A stretch of DNA of 8,816 bases. Source: Legionella genomosp. 1. GTDB lineage: Bacteria > Pseudomonadota > Gammaproteobacteria > Legionellales > Legionellaceae. The notes beneath the pieces were generated by a model. It did no database searches and had not been told where the DNA came from. It worked only from the letters and a program-made list of their open reading frames with translations. The stretch is taken from NCBI GenBank assembly GCA_945867185.1, contig CAMBHM010000054.1:1-8816 (forward strand). Direction: 5' to 3'. Each line of letters starts with the position of its first letter. The first letter of the stretch is position 1. Shown in pieces: positions 1 through 6,692 of the stretch. The position numbers were made by a program, and so were the translations under genes.

Positions 1-1
1 A

Positions 2-1198
2 AGCCAATCTATCATTCTTGCTAATGCGCATCGAGATGATATGTTACGAGGGCATAAGCTTATATTATCTGAAAATAGTTTTAAGGAAGAGCTCCAGCGT
101 TGTGGAGAGAGTTTTTACGAGAAGTACTGCGCAATCACCTCAAAAAATAGGTATGTTTTTTCAGTTTATTTTGGCATAGAGATTTTGTCTATTTTTCCAA
201 TTTTATACGTTTTATATGAACTATTTAATTCAGGGCGAATAGATGATAGAAAATTTTTATTATTGTTAAGTGGGTTCAATTCAACCAATTCGGCGGCCAA
301 ATATTTGAGCTTTGCTTACGCTAATTTTCATATGTTACAGAGCAACCTCAAACAGTTGATGCCTATTTATCGTCGAACACTTGAAACGGATCAAATCAAA
401 AAAATTGAGCTTGATGTTGTTCGTTCCATTGAATTTAAACATGTATTTTATCAATCTCCGCAAGGCCTGATGGTGTTAAAAGATGTTTCATTTAAAGTCC
501 ATCAAGGGGAGTGTATTGCCTTAACGGGCCGTTCAGGATCTGGTAAATCAACGTTGTTTCAATTATTGGAAAAAATAATCAACCCTACTTCTGGTGAAAT
601 TTTCATCAATGGGAACTCTATTTCAGCATATAGCCCGACGCAACTCAGAGAGAAAATTACCTCAGTGGCTGCAGATACTTACCTATTTAATCGATCATTA
701 TACGATTTACTTCGATATGGGTTGCCTGAAACGGTAAGCCAACAAGCCGTTCATCAAACCCTCGTCGACCTGGGACTAGATGAAAAAATATCCACCCTGC
801 CTCATGGAATACATACTATTCTATGCAATAATGGACGTGATCAATTATCCAGTGGAGAGCGTCAAAAAATTCATTTGGCGAGAGTTTTTTTAAAAAACAA
901 CCATACTCTTTTGTTATTAGATGAGGCAACCAGTGCCATTGATGAAGAATCCATGGTAAATCATATAAATCCGCGATTAAACAATCTAGATTTTAAACAA
1001 GGTAGGATCACATTCATCATCAGTCATGATTCAAAAAATTTACAGTTTGCCGATCGAACCTTATTGGTTCGTGACCATGTTGTGAGTGAATGTAGGCGCG
1101 GTGACTCATTCACATTTTTTCGACCAGTCCCTCAGGCAAGAGAAGCTATCTCCATGGACATGGAACATACAAAAGATGGTCTAGCTCAGGGGGTATAA
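2..1198 (+). CDS. ABC exporter, fused membrane and ATPase half (5' end outside window)
   Basis: This is the 3' part of an ABC exporter subunit that carries a membrane domain followed by an ATPase domain. The frame is open to the left edge, so the ATG at 41 is probably internal. Numbering from that ATG, residues 38-62 form a membrane helix and 71-100 resemble the last helix. The nucleotide-binding domain follows: A-loop Tyr137, Walker A GRSGSGKST at 163-171, signature LSSGE at 269-273, Walker B with Glu295, D-loop SAID at 298-301, and H-loop His329. The Q-loop is odd: the usual Pro-Gln is replaced by Ala-Ala (VAAD, 209-212), so coupling or ATP turnover may be altered. The first 400 bases are very AT-rich. 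The stop overlaps the next start by one base (TAATG). It is probably an inner-membrane exporter for the product of the downstream enzymes. Substrate is unknown. Peptide or lipid export cannot be excluded. Confidence 0.9.
   Translation, partial: SQSIILANAHRDDMLRGHKLILSENSFKEELQRCGESFYEKYCAITSKNRYVFSVYFGIEILSIFPILYVLYELFNSGRIDDRKFLLLLSGFNSTNSAAKYLSFAYANFHMLQSNLKQLMPIYRRTLETDQIKKIELDVVRSIEFKHVFYQSPQGLMVLKDVSFKVHQGECIALTGRSGSGKSTLFQLLEKIINPTSGEIFINGNSISAYSPTQLREKITSVAADTYLFNRSLYDLLRYGLPETVSQQAVHQTLVDLGLDEKISTLPHGIHTILCNNGRDQLSSGERQKIHLARVFLKNNHTLLLLDEATSAIDEESMVNHINPRLNNLDFKQGRITFIISHDSKNLQFADRTLLVRDHVVSECRRGDSFTFFRPVPQAREAISMDMEHTKDGLAQGV
1188..1193 (+). promoter_or_regulatory. Ribosome binding site for the cupin gene
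   Basis: AGGGGG lies inside the end of the ABC gene, four bases before the ATG at 1198. The spacing is short. Together with the one-base stop/start overlap it suggests translation by re-initiation. Confidence 0.5.
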
Positions 1199-1941
1199 TG
1201 TTATACACTCACACAGACACGTCAGAGAGCGACCAATCTCTCTCCTTCAACAGGACTTCTCATGATCTGATTGCTTCTATTCACGCTTGTTTCATCCATG
1301 ACAGGCCTTCTCAAGAAATCATGCAAGACATCGCTCTCATCTTACGTCAGTTTGGACCACGAGGGGTTCATGCGTATATCAAAAAATTGTTGAACAATGA
1401 TGATCTATTGGCGCAAATTGCCTCACAGTCATACTTGCATAACAATGGATTTTATAAATTACTTTTGGCTGAAAACGAGACATTTTGCATTAGATTGCAC
1501 ATCTGGATGCCAGGTTCTGTTGCTTATGAAACCTTGCATAGTCATTGTTGGCATATGGCGTCCACGGTGATTCATGGATCATTGCAGAGTGAAGTTTGGG
1601 AAAGTTCCGTGTCTCCCAGTGCTCAATTTTATGATGAATATCTTTATGAAAATAAAGAAAGTGAGCCCCGTTATCTAGGAAAAACACGCGTGGCTCCCGT
1701 AAAGATTTCGAACCGAACTGCAGGAGAAGCTTATACCTTACAACCTCATGTTTTACATCGCATTCTTTACGATGGACAAGCAATGGTGGCGACTTTAATG
1801 TGCCGATCATCACGAACACTCAGTTGGTCTCGAAATATCATTGTCAATGATCACATTCCAGATCCACGCCCTCAATATTTGCACACCCAAGCGCTTCGTG
1901 CGTTTCTTGAAGATTTTAACAGGAGATATCACCATGATTAA
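1198..1941 (+). CDS. Cupin-fold protein with probable three-histidine metal site
   Basis: This is a 247-residue soluble protein with no signal peptide. Residues 1-95 are mostly helical and unrecognised; residues 96-205 look like a single cupin barrel. Gly106 precedes HSH (His114, His116). The glutamate expected four or five residues after the second His of cupin motif 1 is absent (Met120/Ala121). The second motif offers His184 and His187. A HxH plus distal His site without Glu is the arrangement of three-His iron cupins, such as thiol dioxygenases and the cupin domain of SznF, so an O2-using iron enzyme is plausible. It overlaps the ABC gene by one base and the next gene by eight. A sugar-epimerase-type or non-catalytic cupin remains possible. 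The fold call is moderately secure and the reaction is unknown. Confidence 0.7.
   Translation: MLYTHTDTSESDQSLSFNRTSHDLIASIHACFIHDRPSQEIMQDIALILRQFGPRGVHAYIKKLLNNDDLLAQIASQSYLHNNGFYKLLLAENETFCIRLHIWMPGSVAYETLHSHCWHMASTVIHGSLQSEVWESSVSPSAQFYDEYLYENKESEPRYLGKTRVAPVKISNRTAGEAYTLQPHVLHRILYDGQAMVATLMCRSSRTLSWSRNIIVNDHIPDPRPQYLHTQALRAFLEDFNRRYHHD
1921..1925 (+). promoter_or_regulatory. Ribosome binding site that sets the start of the HDO gene
   Basis: AGGAG sits eight bases before the ATG at 1934. This spacing selects 1934 over the in-frame ATG at 1841, which would put 93 bases of overlap deep in the cupin gene and add 31 residues unlike the family. Confidence 0.75.
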
Positions 1942-2611
1942 CTCAAAACAGGTTATTGAAACCGTTGTGAATAAAACCAGAAACGCACTTTTATCTCCCA
2001 GGATATTACACAACATTTCAACCATGAAAAAAACTGATCTGCATGCTCTTTTTTCTCAAATTTATTATTTGGTCGAAGCTTTTCCAGGATTTTTAGCAGG
2101 CATTCTGATACGGACCAACGATGATGCGATTCGATTTGCCGTGATTGAAAATTTAGTGGATGAATGTGGTGGCTTTGACAACTTAAAAGCTCAGGATAAA
2201 AGCAGCACGCATCCTCAGTTACTCAAAACGTTTGTGGAAGGCTTGTCCTATGGACTGGCGCCACAATCTGCTCATACCAAAGTCATGCTGTCAAATTTTA
2301 ATCAAATGTTCACACACTCTTCCTTGATTGAGATCTTGGGTGCGATGACAGCCATGGAGGGTGCTTCCAGTGCATGGTTCGTGTTTTTGTATAATCAATT
2401 GAAAGCTCGGGGAGAATTTTCAAAAGATGATTTGTATTTTTTTGAGCTGCATACGGTGATGGATGAAGATCATGGTGATGTGTTTCGAGCGCTACTACTC
2501 CCTCTTTTAATCGATGAGGAAAGTCATGCCTTTTTTAATAATGGTGCTATGAAAGCCGCTAGTATCTCCACTAATTTTTATCTCGGTTTATCCGAAGAAA
2601 TCGGGATATAG
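1934..2611 (+). CDS. Heme-oxygenase-like diiron oxidase (HDO; CADD/PqqC/TenA-like fold)
   Basis: This 225-residue all-helical protein resembles the heme-oxygenase-like oxidases that include chlamydial CADD and the central domain of SznF. Candidate metal ligands lie in the expected order: Glu48 (in VEAFP), Glu72 (in ENLVDE), His93 (in HPQL), Glu142 (in AMEG), and His173-x3-Asp177-x2-His180. The H-x3-D-x2-H spacing and its distance of about 31 residues from Glu142 match what I recall for CADD, so a diiron (or Fe/Mn) O2-activating centre is likely. The stretch between Glu72 and His93 is longer than I would expect. Family reactions include N-hydroxylation, C-C cleavage and desaturation; which applies here cannot be read from sequence. 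The eight-base overlap with the cupin gene implies coupled expression and perhaps sequential or joint action. The start was chosen by its ribosome binding site. Confidence 0.82.
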   Translation: MINSKQVIETVVNKTRNALLSPRILHNISTMKKTDLHALFSQIYYLVEAFPGFLAGILIRTNDDAIRFAVIENLVDECGGFDNLKAQDKSSTHPQLLKTFVEGLSYGLAPQSAHTKVMLSNFNQMFTHSSLIEILGAMTAMEGASSAWFVFLYNQLKARGEFSKDDLYFFELHTVMDEDHGDVFRALLLPLLIDEESHAFFNNGAMKAASISTNFYLGLSEEIGI

Positions 2612-2613
2612 GA
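2610..2613 (+). promoter_or_regulatory. Ribosome binding site for the SHMT-like gene
   Basis: AGGA overlaps the stop codon of the HDO gene and lies seven bases before the ATG at 2621. This is the same arrangement as at the next junction. Confidence 0.55.
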
Positions 2614-2620
2614 TTGTCTG

Positions 2621-3949
2621 ATGACGCATCATTTAATTGATTTTAATGATAAAAATTCAAGTTTTTCTGCCTTGCTCGAGCTGATCTCGGTACATGAGGC
2701 ATTGGCTCAATCAAGACTTCATCTGATCGCAAGTGAGAACACGCTCTCACCGCTTGCAAAGCTTCCTTTTTTATTAGATACACATTCAAGGTACTTTTTA
2801 GACGATTTTCGTCGTTTCGGAAAATGGTATTTTCCCAGTGGAGAGCTGCAACTGGAGCTTGAAGAAGGCCTATTAACACCCTTATTGTCAGAGTTGGCTC
2901 AAGCACGCTATGTGAATACGCGTGCTATTTCAGGCATGAATTGTATGTTGATTGCTTTAACGGCCTTGACAGCTCCTGGAAATATGATCTTCAGCATTCC
3001 ATTAGCCCATGGGGGACATGCCAGCACAAAAGCAATGACGGAACGGCTTGCCCTGGTCCAAAAAGAAATCCCTTTTGTTAATGGACACGATATTGATTAT
3101 GATCAATTAAAGCAGATGATCCAGTACGATAAACCAACCCTCATCTATCTTGATCAAGCAACCTTTTTATTTCCTCTTGATCCGAAACCCATTCGTCAAC
3201 TTATTGATGCCTATTCTCCAAACACCCTGCTACATTATGACTCTAGTCATATCAATGGATTAATTTTAGGAGGCGCTCTTTTCAATCCACTTTTACAAGG
3301 AGCACATTGCTTTGGAGGATCAACGCATAAGACCTTACCGGGCCCACATAAAGGGTTTTTAGCAACAAATGATCAAACTATCGCTCTTAAAATACAGCAT
3401 CAATCTGAACACTTTGTTAGCCACCATCACCCCAGTAGCGCCTTGTCGCTTGCCATCACCTTACTTGAAATGAAATGGTGTGGTGGAGCAAACTATGCTA
3501 ACCAGGTGATTCTCAATGGAAAGCATTTTGGTGAGGCTTTAGATGCTATGGGTTTTTGTGTTGCTGAAAAAGAACGAGGATTTACGGGCGCCCATCAGAT
3601 CTGGATGTATCCTCCACAACAAGAACGTGCAGACGCCTTTGCCCAACAATTAACAAAAGTTGGCATCATGGCGAGTTATTTTGATACTTTACCAGGGATC
3701 TCGCACCCCGCTTTTCGATTGTCTTTTGCTGAATTAACACGAATGGGGGCGATGCCAGAAGATGCAACTCAAGTGGCCCGACTAATGTCCATGCTTTGGC
3801 AGGATCCAGGGGCTTTTGCTGTGGTTCAAGAGCAGATCAAAGCACTTCGTAAAAAACTATCCACGCCAAAATTTTGTTTCGAAAAAGAGTCATGGAGTCA
3901 ACTCCATCTTCCAGAACCAATCGCCTTTTTATGTCAAAAAATAGTATAG
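2621..3949 (+). CDS. Diverged serine hydroxymethyltransferase-like PLP enzyme (aldolase/transaldolase type)
   Basis: A fold-type I PLP protein of 442 residues with clear SHMT landmarks: LIASEN at 35-40, the GGH motif with cofactor-stacking His133, Asp207/His210 matching the DxxH that holds the PLP ring, Schiff-base Lys237 in STHKTLPGP, and Arg366 for the substrate carboxylate. The segment that in true SHMT reads YAEGYPGKRYYGG is replaced around 58-74 by an unrelated run, so the catalytic Glu and neighbouring Tyr used in folate-dependent serine chemistry are not recognisable. The family also includes threonine aldolase-like transaldolases annotated as SHMT, such as LipK, which makes 5'-C-glycyluridine, and the albomycin enzyme AbmH. 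A beta-hydroxy amino acid aldol step is therefore more likely than one-carbon housekeeping. Nine bases separate it from each flanking gene. The family is certain; the reaction is inferred. Confidence 0.85.
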   Translation: MTHHLIDFNDKNSSFSALLELISVHEALAQSRLHLIASENTLSPLAKLPFLLDTHSRYFLDDFRRFGKWYFPSGELQLELEEGLLTPLLSELAQARYVNTRAISGMNCMLIALTALTAPGNMIFSIPLAHGGHASTKAMTERLALVQKEIPFVNGHDIDYDQLKQMIQYDKPTLIYLDQATFLFPLDPKPIRQLIDAYSPNTLLHYDSSHINGLILGGALFNPLLQGAHCFGGSTHKTLPGPHKGFLATNDQTIALKIQHQSEHFVSHHHPSSALSLAITLLEMKWCGGANYANQVILNGKHFGEALDAMGFCVAEKERGFTGAHQIWMYPPQQERADAFAQQLTKVGIMASYFDTLPGISHPAFRLSFAELTRMGAMPEDATQVARLMSMLWQDPGAFAVVQEQIKALRKKLSTPKFCFEKESWSQLHLPEPIAFLCQKIV

Positions 3950-3951
3950 GA
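3948..3951 (+). promoter_or_regulatory. Ribosome binding site for the multi-kinase gene
   Basis: AGGA overlaps the stop of the SHMT-like gene and stands seven bases before the ATG at 3959. A closer ATG at 3954 runs into a stop after two codons, so 3959 is the start. Confidence 0.6.
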
Positions 3952-3958
3952 CTATGTC

Positions 3959-6634
3959 ATGATCATTATTGGAATCAGTGGTGCCCCAGGCTCCGGAAAA
4001 ACAACCATCGCACATCGTCTCAAAGAACATTATGGAGACGCTCGATGTATGGTCTTCTCACCCAAGACGATTCAATCACGGGAAAAATTAGAGATCTTGG
4101 ATGTGTCCTTGCACTCAACACTTCAATCTTTAAAAGAGGGAGAGGACCGTTCACAGATCATCATTGTGGAAGGTAGTTCTTTATACAATTCCACCTTATT
4201 ACCTCTCCTAGATATCAAATTATTCATTCAAACTGATCTAGATTTGTGCCTTATTCGTTTGTTAAAGCGTAATCCAGAACAAACCCATGAAATTCTCATG
4301 AACTATGAAATGTCCCTGCGAACGCTTCAGATTCAAGCCATGACAACAGGAAAAGCAGCTGCTGACGTGGTGATTCGCAACGAAAAAGAGGTGTTTGATC
4401 TCGATCTAATCCCAGCCCTTGATTACATTGCAGAACGTTTACACCTACCGCTCACCCATCGCGATAGTCCCTGTTGGATAAGCCCCTCGTTTGATGCTAC
4501 AAGTGTCAAACGAGAGACTCCTGGAACTTTGTTTGTGATTTCCGGTCCATCAGGTGTTGGAAAAAGCAGTATCATAAAACAATTTTTAGAGGAGCATCCT
4601 CTCGAAGTACTGGTGCCTTACTCTACACGACCAAGACGTGAAACAGAGCGAGATGGCGTGGATTATCGTTTTATAAGTCACGAAGCCTTTCAGGCCATGT
4701 TGTCTTCAACGCCGTTTCTTGAGCATATCGAAGGATTTGGTCATCACTATGGCATTCCTGCGCCAGAAGTCCTCGACAAGCTGAACCGTGGACAATCACT
4801 CATTGCTGATTTCACACCCGAGGCATTGGCTCAAGTGCGTACGAAATTATCCAATGTAAAATCAATTTTTGTTTGCCCACCGGCCATGACCAACATTATG
4901 ATGCGATTAACTGCCCGAGGTGATGAAGCCTCTGAGCATCAAAAACGATATGAATATTCCATGGCCATGCTTGAAAAAGCCAGTTATATAGGCTACGACT
5001 ATCTGATTATTAATGAAACCTTAAAAACCTCGGCAGCCGCTTTAGCTGCCATAGTTCGTGCCGACGAAACGTCTTTGCTTCATCAACAAAGGGACAATGC
5101 CCTTTTCTTTAATCGATTAAAATATTTTAGGATTCTAAATGAGCTAAAATCAACCGTTTGGGGATCTTTAGATATTGATGCGTGTGAACTTAAATCTTTG
5201 TCCTCCATGACAAACATCACGTTTCAAATCAGTCATGCTGGGGAGAGCTATTTTTTACGGATCTTAAGGCAGTCTAATTCAAAATATCGGATCCATTCAC
5301 CTCAAGAAGTTCGAAATTTAGAAAAAGCTGCTGAATTAAATTTATATCCTCGCGTTCGTTATTATAACCCAGAAACGGGTACCTATTTGGTTCCGTTTTT
5401 AAGCGATTACACCCTAGTGAAGCCCGAGTTATTAGCTAACCCTGCATTGTTGAGATCGGTGGTCCATGCCATAAAGACGCTGCATCAAGCGTCCCCATTT
5501 GATAATGATCATTCGCCAGTGGAAGACCTTGAAAAAATCATCTTCGAATTGAAAGAAAAAGGGGAGCCTCTTCCTGAGGATATCGATAGATTAACGGTTG
5601 TTTTTCATCGAATTCACGATTTATTAGAAAAAACATGTGTGCAAAAGTTACCCTGTAATAATGATCTCTCTCCTTATAACATGCTGTACCGAGTTTGCGA
5701 TCTTGCTGTTGTCATTTCAGATTGGGAAAATGCAGGCAATCATGATCCAATGTTTGATTTATCGAAATTATCCGTGGAGGCTTGTTTTAATACAAAGCAA
5801 GATAAGTATTTATTAGAGTGTTATTTTCAACAAAGTATCAGCGAGCCCATTGAAGCCCGTTTTTATTTATATAAATTCGTGGTTGAGTTCCATCTAGCAT
5901 TTTGGGCCAAATGGCAAATCATGATCGGCAATGATGCTGCTACCATGGCACAATTTGCGACTATGTTTCGAGTGCGGCTCGATAATTGTCGACGATATCT
6001 TTCTGCTTCAAGATTTGAAAAACAGGTTAACATCGTTCGGACTTCTTTCCGAAGAGACGACTTTTCTTTTTCCACTTCTAGATTTCGTCTTTTACGACCT
6101 GAAGAACAGGCAGGCATTGAAGTCTTGCCCTTTTTCAAACCGCCTGCTGTTAAAAAAATGATAAGTGCGATAGATGAAGTCCAGCAAGGATTTGTTATTT
6201 TAAAGCCAGATGTTGCCTTGCGAGGCAATATTGGCGCTGTGATCACTCAATTTGAGCACCACGGATTTTCACTGAAGGCCATTAAGATCAAAACATTATC
6301 TTTAACAGAAGTGAAAACATTATATCCCGCGCTGGAAAAGCAGTCCTTTCGTTGTGAAGTACTTGACTTAATGAGCTCAGGGCCTGTGATTTTGATAGTT
6401 TTAGAAGGCCTTCAGATCATTGATCAATTATTGAGACTAAAAGGTGCTACAAACCCCAGAGAAGCCAAAGCAGGCACCATCCGGCAATTATTCGGAGTTG
6501 ATTCTAAATGGAACACCATCCATTGCTCGGATAATTCGACTGAAGCACAACGAGAAATCGCTTTGTTCTTTTCACCCGAAGAGCTATGTGATGAGTCTAA
6601 ATGCTGCCTGGAGAAATCTCGAGGGACTTCCTAA
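3959..6634 (+). CDS. Four-domain kinase fusion: uridine-kinase-like, guanylate-kinase-like, LicA/choline-kinase-like, NDP kinase
   Basis: One uninterrupted 891-residue frame carries four phosphotransferase domains. Residues 1-165: P-loop GAPGSGKT (8-15), then IIVEG (68-72), as in uridine kinases but shorter, lacking much of the nucleoside-binding middle. Residues 188-370: guanylate-kinase fold with GPSGVGKSS (196-204), the phosphate-binding segment 221-240 (Arg224, Arg227, Tyr236), Glu255, Tyr264, and lid arginines 316, 320 and 330. Residues 393-685: choline-kinase/APH fold with catalytic loop NNDLSPYN (567-574, Asp569 and Asn574) and DWENAG (588-593). Residues 743-874: NDP kinase with KPD (749-751), Tyr789, ATNP (830-833), GTIR (839-842), Asn852 and phospho-histidine His855. 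All core motifs are present, so several domains are probably active in the cytosol. Three of them form a logical mono-, di- and triphosphate series. The substrate is unknown. It is the last gene of the operon. Confidence 0.88.
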   Translation: MIIIGISGAPGSGKTTIAHRLKEHYGDARCMVFSPKTIQSREKLEILDVSLHSTLQSLKEGEDRSQIIIVEGSSLYNSTLLPLLDIKLFIQTDLDLCLIRLLKRNPEQTHEILMNYEMSLRTLQIQAMTTGKAAADVVIRNEKEVFDLDLIPALDYIAERLHLPLTHRDSPCWISPSFDATSVKRETPGTLFVISGPSGVGKSSIIKQFLEEHPLEVLVPYSTRPRRETERDGVDYRFISHEAFQAMLSSTPFLEHIEGFGHHYGIPAPEVLDKLNRGQSLIADFTPEALAQVRTKLSNVKSIFVCPPAMTNIMMRLTARGDEASEHQKRYEYSMAMLEKASYIGYDYLIINETLKTSAAALAAIVRADETSLLHQQRDNALFFNRLKYFRILNELKSTVWGSLDIDACELKSLSSMTNITFQISHAGESYFLRILRQSNSKYRIHSPQEVRNLEKAAELNLYPRVRYYNPETGTYLVPFLSDYTLVKPELLANPALLRSVVHAIKTLHQASPFDNDHSPVEDLEKIIFELKEKGEPLPEDIDRLTVVFHRIHDLLEKTCVQKLPCNNDLSPYNMLYRVCDLAVVISDWENAGNHDPMFDLSKLSVEACFNTKQDKYLLECYFQQSISEPIEARFYLYKFVVEFHLAFWAKWQIMIGNDAATMAQFATMFRVRLDNCRRYLSASRFEKQVNIVRTSFRRDDFSFSTSRFRLLRPEEQAGIEVLPFFKPPAVKKMISAIDEVQQGFVILKPDVALRGNIGAVITQFEHHGFSLKAIKIKTLSLTEVKTLYPALEKQSFRCEVLDLMSSGPVILIVLEGLQIIDQLLRLKGATNPREAKAGTIRQLFGVDSKWNTIHCSDNSTEAQREIALFFSPEELCDESKCCLEKSRGTS

Positions 6635-6657
6635 AACATACAGGCTTGCGCTATCAT
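6628..6657 (+). promoter_or_regulatory. Possible weak sigma-70 promoter for dacB
   Basis: TATCAT (6652-6657) matches the -10 consensus at five of six bases. An 18-base spacer separates it from a poor -35 match, TTCCTA (6628-6633), which overlaps the end of the kinase gene. Only 58 bases lie between the two genes and no terminator is visible there, so read-through from the operon is equally possible. Confidence 0.22.
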
Positions 6658-6680
6658 CTAGCCTCTGCTATCCATGCCGA

Positions 6681-6686
6681 AAGGGG
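6681..6686 (+). promoter_or_regulatory. Ribosome binding site that sets the dacB start
   Basis: AAGGGG lies six bases before the ATG at 6693. It supports that start over the in-frame upstream ATG at 6444 inside the kinase gene. Confidence 0.6.
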
Positions 6687-6692
6687 CTATTC

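Noticed and set aside
1841..1933. Upstream in-frame start for the HDO gene
   Set aside because: It would add 31 residues with no family similarity and overlap the cupin gene by about 100 bases, while the ATG at 1934 has a good AGGAG at the right distance.
3874..4176. Plus-strand 100-codon frame across the SHMT-kinase junction
   Set aside because: It runs out of frame through two well-supported genes and has no recognisable motif.
5863..6246. Minus-strand open frame of 127 codons
   Set aside because: It lies entirely opposite the kinase fusion and its translation resembles no family. The same applies to minus-strand frames at 1490-1819, 2643-2906 and 7191-7490.
6611..6620. GAGAAATCTC hairpin as an operon terminator
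   Set aside because: The stem has only four pairs, lies before the stop codon, and no T run follows.
6444..6692. Longer dacB reading frame beginning inside the kinase gene
   Set aside because: The extra 83 residues overlap the conserved NDP kinase domain and would place the signal peptide internally; the ATG at 6693 has its own ribosome binding site.
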